In this document: one piece after another, positions 25,016 to 32,049 of the stretch
Numbering within the stretch: position 1 is the first letter of the stretch
Layout of the letters: every line of letters begins with the position of its first letter
From: an uncultured Acetobacteraceae bacterium
GTDB taxonomy: Bacteria; Pseudomonadota; Alphaproteobacteria; Acetobacterales; Acetobacteraceae
DNA: 32,049 nt
Direction: 5' to 3'
Assembly (NCBI GenBank): GCA_937873175.1
Contig: CALMVT010000345.1
Span: 39,340 to 71,388 of the forward strand
Position numbers and translations under genes: made by a program
The notes under the pieces: model-generated
What the model saw: the letters and a program-made list of their open reading frames with translations, nothing else
Databases searched by the model: none
What the model was told of the DNA's origin: nothing

Positions 25016-25020
25016 GGGCA

Positions 25021-25749
25021 CTACTCCGCAGCCACGGGCAGTGCCGGGTTGGTCGCGCCGCCGCGGGGCGCCACGGCTACCGGGGGCGTGTCGTCGTCCA
25101 TCAGCGCGAACAGGCCGGTGTCGCCGTCGTAGGCCAGCACCGAGCCGTGCTCCAGCTCGAACAGCCAGCCGTGCAGCGTCAGCTTGCCGGCCGCGATCCC
25201 CGCGGCGACGGACGGGTGCGTGCGCAGGTGGTTGATCTGCACCACCACATTCTCCTTGGCCAGGGCGCGGTGGCGGGCGTCCGGCGGCGCGTCGCAATGC
25301 AGGGTTTGCTCCACGATGCGCTGGGCGGCCTGGCTGTGGTGGAGCCAGGCGGCGACGTTCGGCATCGTCGCGAGCTTCTCCGGATGCAGCAGCGCCCCCA
25401 TGGCGCCGCAGTCGGAATGGCCGCACACGATGATGTCCCGCACGCCGAGGGCCAGCACGGCATACTCGATCACCGAGGACACGCCGCCGTTTGTCCGTCC
25501 GAAAGGCGGCACGATGTTGCCGGCGTTGCGGCACACGAACAGCTCGCCGGGGCCGCATTGCGTGATCATCTCGGGGATGACCCGGCTGTCGGCGCAGGAG
25601 ATCATAAGCGCCTTGGGCTTCTGGCCGTCATGGACCAGCTTGCGGTAAAGGCTCCGCTCCCGCGGGTAAACCTCGCCCTGGAAACGGGCGACGCCGCGCG
25701 CCATGTCGCGAAAGGGGTTGGGGGTCTCAGGGTCGTGTTGGGTTGTCAT
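25021..25749 (-). CDS. beta-class carbonic anhydrase
   Basis: This enzyme interconverts CO2 and bicarbonate with a zinc centre. It has 242 residues. The zinc site is complete: Cys-x-Asp-x-Arg in SCADSRVIPEM and His-x2-Cys in CGHSDCGAM. The conserved RNAGNIVPP and a C-terminal HGWLFELEHGSVLAYD are present. AAGGAG lies nine bases before ATG 25749 and only three before ATG 25755, so 25749 is preferred. It leads a two-gene unit with SulP. Confidence 0.95.
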   Translation of the reverse strand: MTTQHDPETPNPFRDMARGVARFQGEVYPRERSLYRKLVHDGQKPKALMISCADSRVIPEMITQCGPGELFVCRNAGNIVPPFGRTNGGVSSVIEYAVLALGVRDIIVCGHSDCGAMGALLHPEKLATMPNVAAWLHHSQAAQRIVEQTLHCDAPPDARHRALAKENVVVQINHLRTHPSVAAGIAAGKLTLHGWLFELEHGSVLAYDGDTGLFALMDDDTPPVAVAPRGGATNPALPVAAE

Positions 25750-25762
25750 CAGCATGGGCTCC

Positions 25763-25887
25763 TTGCATTGTTGTGCAAAAGCCGTAGGCGCATGCTGTCT
25801 CGATAGGCGCGGGTTCCCCGCGTGCCATTGACCACCGCATACTCCTACGGTGATCCGACATCGCTAGGTTGGCCGGCGCTTAGCGCC
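25763..25887. repeat. inverted repeats upstream of the carbonic anhydrase gene
   Basis: The gap between 25756 and 26037 contains no gene. TTGCA (25763-25767) and TGCAA (25774-25778) form an inverted repeat just before the carbonic anhydrase ribosome-binding site. Further out, 25875-25887 is GGCGCT-T-AGCGCC with perfect six-base arms. Either could bind a regulator or, for the second, help end the inositol transcript arriving from the right. There is no T-run, so an intrinsic terminator is not supported. Confidence 0.35.
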
Positions 25888-26037
25888 AGCGTCCTGCCAG
25901 AGGGGCCCGGATCGTTATGATCCGTTGGTACGGGAACCCACGGGTGTGGCGCAAGTCAAAAATCGTCTGATTCCGCTAAACCTTGGATTTGTGACTACCG
26001 TGAGTTGATGCAAAACCGAACCAGGTGGATGCCGGCG

Positions 26038-27084
26038 TCAAGCCGCCGCCGTCGCCCGGCCTTGGCTCGAGGCAGCGTAAAGCCCGGGCCGTTCCCGCAT
26101 CGACACGGTTTGCCGGGCGCCGGTGCGCAACGCCTCAAGCGCGGCGTCGGAAACGGCCGTCGCGGCGTAGCCGTCCCAGGTGCTCGGCCCCGTGGCGGTC
26201 CCCTGCGCCGCAGCCGCGAGCCACGCCTCGAACTCAAGGTCGTAGGCGCGCAGGAACCGCTCCCGCCAGCCAGGCGGCACCCGCCCGCTGAACGCGCCCT
26301 CGCGCTTGACCACCACCGCGTTGCCCTCGGCGAGCGCCGCCGTGCCGGTCTCGCCCACGACCTCGCCGCGGATGTCGTAGCCATAAGCGATCGTCACGGA
26401 CACCTCCACATCCACCACGGCACCGCCACGCATCTCGAGCAACACGACGAGCGGGTCTTGCAGCGCCCCGGCCCGGCTGTTGCGGCGCGGCTTGAGCACC
26501 GTGGCCGCGGCGACCTCATCGTCCAGCAGCCAGCGCGCTACGTCGATGTCGTGCACCGCCGTGTCGTTGATCGCCATGTCAGCCGTGTAGTGCGGGGGCA
26601 CCGACGGGTTGCGGTGCACCGAATGGAACAGCAGCGGCGCGCCGATGACCCCGCCATCCACGGTCTCCTTCAATGCACGGTAGGCCGGGTCAAAGCGGCG
26701 CATGAAGCCGACCTGCACGAGCCGGCGGCCGTGGGCCGCCTCGGCGTCGAGGATGCGCAGGCACGCTTCCGTCGTGGTCGCCAGCGGCTTCTCGCAGAAC
26801 ACCGGCTTGCCGGCCGCGATGCAGGCGAGCACGTACTCCTCGTGGGTCGGCCCCCAGGACGCGACGACCACTGCATCGACGGCATCGTCCCCGATCAGCT
26901 CCTGGCCTGTGGCGAACACCCGCGGCGCCGCCCCGCCCGGCACGCCCACTGCCACGCTCCGCGCGCGCTCCGCGTCGGAGTCCGTGACCGCTACCACCGC
27001 GCTGCCCGGCAGCACCGCCGTCAGCCGGCGGACGTGGTCCTGCCCGATCATGCCCACCCCGATGACCCCGACCCTCACCGTCAT
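26038..27084 (-). CDS. iolG: inositol 2-dehydrogenase-like oxidoreductase (IolG type)
   Basis: This is a Gfo/Idh/MocA-family NAD(P)-dependent dehydrogenase, 348 residues, likely oxidising myo-inositol (or an isomer) to 2-keto-myo-inositol, the first catabolic step. The Rossmann motif is [12 protein letters not shown], the catalytic lysine motif is FCEKPLAT, and the C-terminal domain has [14 protein letters not shown] with the conserved Asp/His. The ATG overlaps the stop of the iolH-like gene (ATGA), making it the last gene of the operon. Assignment to inositol rests on the neighbours IolD and IolH; family members also use other polyols. Confidence 0.85.
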   Translation of the reverse strand: MTVRVGVIGVGMIGQDHVRRLTAVLPGSAVVAVTDSDAERARSVAVGVPGGAAPRVFATGQELIGDDAVDAVVVASWGPTHEEYVLACIAAGKPVFCEKPLATTTEACLRILDAEAAHGRRLVQVGFMRRFDPAYRALKETVDGGVIGAPLLFHSVHRNPSVPPHYTADMAINDTAVHDIDVARWLLDDEVAAATVLKPRRNSRAGALQDPLVVLLEMRGGAVVDVEVSVTIAYGYDIRGEVVGETGTAALAEGNAVVVKREGAFSGRVPPGWRERFLRAYDLEFEAWLAAAAQGTATGPSTWDGYAATAVSDAALEALRTGARQTVSMRERPGLYAASSQGRATAAA

Positions 27085-27992
27085 GCTGCCGCGCCCCAAT
27101 GTTTGTCCACGTAGCGCTGGATTTCCTGCCGCATGAAGCGCGAGGACTCAACGGCGCGCTCCTCCCAGGCGAACACGCAGCTTGTCACGATGCCGTCGAA
27201 CCCGACCTCGTGCAGCGTCCCGAAGAACACGTCCCAATCCACCTCGCCCTGGCCGATATCGAGGTGCTGATGCACCCGCGCCGTCGAGCCCGGCGGGTTG
27301 ACGATGTAGCGCAGGCCCGAGGACGCCTTGTGGTTGAACGTGTCGGCGACGTGGACGTGGGCCAGCACGGGGGCGGCGTCCCGGATCATCTGCGCCATGT
27401 CGCTGCCGAAGTGAAAGGTGTGGGGCGCGCAGTACAGGAACTTCACGTGCTTCGAGTTGATGGTGCGGATCATGTCCACGGCCGGGTGCAGGGTTTCGAC
27501 CCAATCCTCCGGGTGCGGCTCGATGTGCAGGTTGACGCCTTCCCGCTCGAACACCGGCACCAGTTCCTCCATGGAGCGCCACCAGGCGGCCTCCGACATT
27601 TTCGTGGTAATGCCGCCCGCGCAGCAGCTTGAGCAGCCGCCGCGCTCGGGGTGGGGGCCGCGGCCGAACTCCGAGTTCATGGTGTCGCAGCCCATCTCGA
27701 CCGCGATCTCGATGACTTTCTTCCAGTAGCCAACGGCGGTCTTGCGCTCCTCCTCGTCCGGGCTGGCCCAGCGATACATCGGCAGCAAGGAGGCGAGCTT
27801 GACCCCTTGATCCCGCAGGGCCGCCTTGAACGCCTCCATCCGCTCCGGAAAGGCGCGAGGGTGCACCCACCAGTCCAGGAAATCGGCGCGCGGCGAAAGC
27901 TCGATGTACTCGTATCCCAGCTCCGCCGCCAGCCGCGGCAGCTCGGTCAGGGACAGATGGCGGTGCATGAAAGGGTCCAGGGCAATCTTCAT
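27081..27992 (-). CDS. iolH: IolH-like sugar phosphate isomerase/epimerase (TIM barrel)
   Basis: This is an AP endonuclease 2-fold TIM-barrel protein of 303 residues, resembling IolH of inositol operons (start [90 protein letters not shown]). The exact reaction of IolH is not settled. Metal-ligand-type residues Glu and His are present in [12 protein letters not shown] and HVHVADT. A cysteine cluster CSSCC (Cys120, 123, 124) stands in the loop after the NSEFGRGP strand. The start follows the upstream gene by two bases. Confidence 0.85.
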   Translation of the reverse strand: MKIALDPFMHRHLSLTELPRLAAELGYEYIELSPRADFLDWWVHPRAFPERMEAFKAALRDQGVKLASLLPMYRWASPDEEERKTAVGYWKKVIEIAVEMGCDTMNSEFGRGPHPERGGCSSCCAGGITTKMSEAAWWRSMEELVPVFEREGVNLHIEPHPEDWVETLHPAVDMIRTINSKHVKFLYCAPHTFHFGSDMAQMIRDAAPVLAHVHVADTFNHKASSGLRYIVNPPGSTARVHQHLDIGQGEVDWDVFFGTLHEVGFDGIVTSCVFAWEERAVESSRFMRQEIQRYVDKHWGAAA

Positions 27993-27994
27993 AC

Positions 27995-28981
27995 CTACTC
28001 GCCTCCATCGGGCAGCGGCCGTCCCGGGATGGACTGCGCCCCGAAGCGCGCGTCCCACTCGTCCTGCACCGCTTGCAGCACCCGCATTGCCGGCAGCACC
28101 GAAGGACCGGAGGCCAGCGGCGGCCGGCCTTCCCGCACCGCGGCCACGAAGTCCCGCACGATTCGCGCGGCGTTGTCCTGCTCGCTTTCCAACGCCACCG
28201 TGCCCTCGCGGGTGCGCAGCGTCGCCGCCAGGGTGTCGTAAAAATACGTGTCCCGGTCAGTGACGATCAGCTTGTCGTAGAACCGGAAGCTCGCATGGTA
28301 GGAGCCGTGCACCAGCAGGGTGCGGTCGTCCTCCGTTTCCACCAGCACCACGCATTCCATGGGAATGCCCGTGGTCTCATGCAGCGGCCCCAAATGGCCT
28401 TGCACCCGGCGGATGGGAGCAAAATCGAACAGGAACAGGCCGAGATCGACGAAGTGGCAGAAATGATGCCAAAGGATGTTGTCGCTCCAGCTCCGCCGGT
28501 AGCCCGTCGCGCCGATGTTGACCAGGCGCGGGATGAAGAACCGCCCAGCGATGTGCCGGATGCGCTCCTCGCCCGCCGCCACCCGGGCGCGCAGCGCCTC
28601 GCGCTCCCGCCGGAAGCGCATGGGATGGCTCAGCCCGTATACCACCCCGGCGCGTTCCCCGGCGGCGACCACGCGCTCTGCGCCGGCGAGGCTCATGGCG
28701 ATGGGTATTTCGATCAGCGTGTGCTTGCCTGCTTGGAGGCAGCGGATCGCCTCGGCCTCGTGCCCTTCGCTCGGGGTGGCGAGGATCACGGCATCCACCG
28801 CCGGGTCGGCCAACGCCTCGTCGAGCGACAGCGTCCAGCGGCCGTAGCCATGGGTTTGGGCGAACGCCTCCGCCGCCTCCGGCCGGCGGCCAACGAGGGT
28901 GTGCAGTTCCGCCCCCGCGTCCCGCAGCGCCCGGGAATGCCATTCTCCCATCATACCGTAGCCGACCACGCAAACCTTCAC
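27995..28981 (-). CDS. Gfo/Idh/MocA-family oxidoreductase
   Basis: This is a second dehydrogenase in the inositol operon, 328 residues. The Rossmann motif VVGYGMMGEWH and the C-terminal substrate domain with FCHFVDLGLFLFDF are clear. In place of the usual EKP catalytic motif the protein reads HTLIEIPIAMS, so the lysine is replaced by isoleucine. It might act on a different inositol derivative or ketone, or have altered chemistry. It lies 28 bases after iolD and two bases before the iolH-like gene, so cotranscription is very likely. Confidence 0.85.
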   Translation of the reverse strand: MKVCVVGYGMMGEWHSRALRDAGAELHTLVGRRPEAAEAFAQTHGYGRWTLSLDEALADPAVDAVILATPSEGHEAEAIRCLQAGKHTLIEIPIAMSLAGAERVVAAGERAGVVYGLSHPMRFRREREALRARVAAGEERIRHIAGRFFIPRLVNIGATGYRRSWSDNILWHHFCHFVDLGLFLFDFAPIRRVQGHLGPLHETTGIPMECVVLVETEDDRTLLVHGSYHASFRFYDKLIVTDRDTYFYDTLAATLRTREGTVALESEQDNAARIVRDFVAAVREGRPPLASGPSVLPAMRVLQAVQDEWDARFGAQSIPGRPLPDGGE

Positions 28982-29009
28982 GCGCGCCTCCCCCGATTCA
29001 GGCCATCCC

Positions 29010-30867
<1,858 letters not shown>

Positions 30868-30875
<8 letters not shown>

Positions 30876-31233
30876 TGCGGCGCCCGCCGCGGCGGTACTG
30901 GTCGGCCATGACGGCGGCGATGATGATCAGGCCCTTCACGATGTCCTGGATGTAGGCGTCCACGCCCAGGGCCCGGATGTCCCCGGTGGTCGGCTGGATC
31001 ACCCCGGCGAGGATTTTCATCAATGTCGATTTGCCGGCGCCGTTCTCCCCCATCAGCGCGTGCACCGAGCCGGGGCGCAGGCGCAGGGTCACGTCCTCAA
31101 GCGCCTTGACGCCTGGGAACTGCTTGGACACTTCGATGGCTTCTAGGAGATACTCCCCCGGCGCGGCGTCGCCGAAACGCGAAGCGTTTGCGGCTGGGGC
31201 GGCAGGACGGTCCGCGGTGGCGTGTGCTGACAT
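30868..31233 (-). pseudogene. deletion chimera: ABC sugar ATPase N-terminus joined to permease C-terminus
   Basis: This open frame codes for 121 residues. The first part is a normal sugar-type ABC ATPase start ([47 protein letters not shown], with a full Walker A). After [10 protein letters not shown] the sequence changes to [29 protein letters not shown]-like, which is the last helix and tail of an RbsC/BPD_transp_2 permease. The break is near 30965-30978. An in-frame deletion has removed the rest of the ATPase (signature, Walker B, second half) and most of the permease. AAGGAG lies six bases before ATG 31233; a GTG at 31251 is also in frame. It cannot function as a transporter. Confidence 0.88.
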
Positions 31234-31247
31234 GGCTTGCTCCTTCC

Positions 31248-32049
31248 TCACGCGGCCGGCGCCCGGGCGTGTTCCGACAGCCCGGCGCGGATCAAGGCCA
31301 TGCTGTCGCGCAGCGCCGGCGCCGGGTCGTCCAGGTCCTGGACGCTCCGGGCGAACGGCTCAAAGGAAAGCGGCCCGGCGTAGCCGCCACGGCGGAGGGC
31401 GCGGATTTGCTCCAGGTTGCCGAGGCGGTCGCCCCGGCCCACCAGGATGCGGTGCCCGTCGCGCATGTCGGCGCGGGCCAGGCCCGGCTCCTCCACCCCC
31501 GGAGATGTGCACCAGCCCCGTCCGCTCCGGGAACATCTCGGCTTCCCCCGCGAGGTGGTGGTGGAAGGTGTCGTGCAGCACGGCAAAGGCCTGGCCGCCA
31601 TCCACGGCGTCAACCGCGTCCAGCGCGGTCCGCTTGAAGCGCAGCGAGCTTTCCTCGAAGCCGAGCGGCTCGATCAGGCCGGTCAGCCCGTGGTCAAGCA
31701 GGACTGGCTTGAGTGCCGTGAGCGCCCGCTCCAAGTCCGCGCGCCGCTCCGCCTCCCCCCGGCGGTCGTCGCGGGCGTTCAGCGGGCACAGCACGATGGC
31801 ACGCGCGCCGCAGTCCCGGGCATAGGCGGCGAGCGCCGCGGCCTCCGCTTCCCGCGCCCGCTCCCAAATGTTGAACCGCTGCAAGGCATTGATGGACAGG
31901 ATGGCCAGCCCGGCGGCCTCGGCCTCGGCCCGCACCCGGTCTGCCGGGGTTGCGTCCGCGATCTGCACGCCCGGCAGGTCGTTGCGGATTTCCACCGCGT
32001 CCATGCCGAGGCCGCGGGCCAGCGCTGCGAAGTCGTTGAAGCGCCGGTG
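31248..32049 (-). pseudogene. frameshifted TIM-barrel sugar phosphate isomerase, 5' end off window
   Basis: Reading enters from the right edge (RRFNDFAALARGLGMDAVEIRNDLPG) and continues as a TIM-barrel isomerase/epimerase with LSINALQRFNIW, LIEPLGFEESSLRFK, VLHDTFHHHLAGE and GLVHISG. At the five-C run 31496-31500 (G5 on the coding strand) the frame breaks. The next frame carries on without loss as [48 protein letters not shown] to a stop at 31248. One extra G explains it exactly. The family is shared with IolE-type and related inositol-operon proteins. It lies 14 bases before the ABC chimera. A sequencing or assembly error is possible. Confidence 0.85.

Overview
The window is a dense, GC-rich chromosomal segment of about 32 kb with short intergenic gaps and many ATGA/GTGA start-stop overlaps. 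The gene set (PaaABCDE aerobic phenylacetate epoxidase, C-P lyase PhnGHIJKL with PhnF/PhnM, an inositol catabolic operon, and a small hydrophilic protein ending NPNRVGRTNK) suggests a soil or plant-associated alphaproteobacterium. Acetobacteraceae (Roseomonas-like) is my best guess, but it is inferred from style and gene content and no rRNA is present to confirm it.

Layout from left to right. 260-4772 (+): a tripartite drug-efflux operon (HlyD/EmrA adaptor, DHA2/EmrB pump, NodT/OprM outer-membrane lipoprotein). 4769-5738: a patch bounded by related terminal inverted repeats that carries one small secreted protein gene and a miniature insertion-sequence remnant. 5770-9044: S1/P1 nuclease (-), glutathione transferase-like protein (+) and cytochrome P450 (-). 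9136-10922 (-): an AEC-type transporter translationally coupled to a TauE/SafE (TSUP) permease that is cut by one in-frame amber codon.

11103-14835 (-): the paaABCDE operon for the multicomponent phenylacetyl-CoA epoxidase. 14934-21361: a phosphonate (C-P lyase) locus with two divergent arms, phnF-phnM leftward and phnGHIJKL rightward, separated by a roughly 100-bp control region holding a TCTA-N6-TAGA operator-like palindrome. 21395-23385: a GFA-family protein, a secreted cupin, and three very small hydrophilic, Gly-rich, probably disordered proteins. 23561-25749 (-): a beta-carbonic anhydrase followed by a SulP transporter, an arrangement that suggests bicarbonate handling.

26038 to the right edge (-): an inositol catabolic operon. 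Its downstream enzyme genes (IolD, a Gfo/Idh/MocA oxidoreductase, IolH, IolG) look intact. Its upstream part is damaged: a TIM-barrel isomerase gene is frameshifted in a homopolymer, and an ABC sugar-transporter region has collapsed by an in-frame deletion into a 121-residue chimera of ATPase N-terminus and permease C-terminus.

The most notable points are the ABC ATPase/permease deletion chimera, the amber-interrupted TSUP gene, the inverted-repeat-bounded cassette with its miniature IS remnant that still keeps a ribosome-binding site and start codon, and the trio of small disordered proteins. I see no wholly new defence or mobile system, no CRISPR array and no RNA gene.
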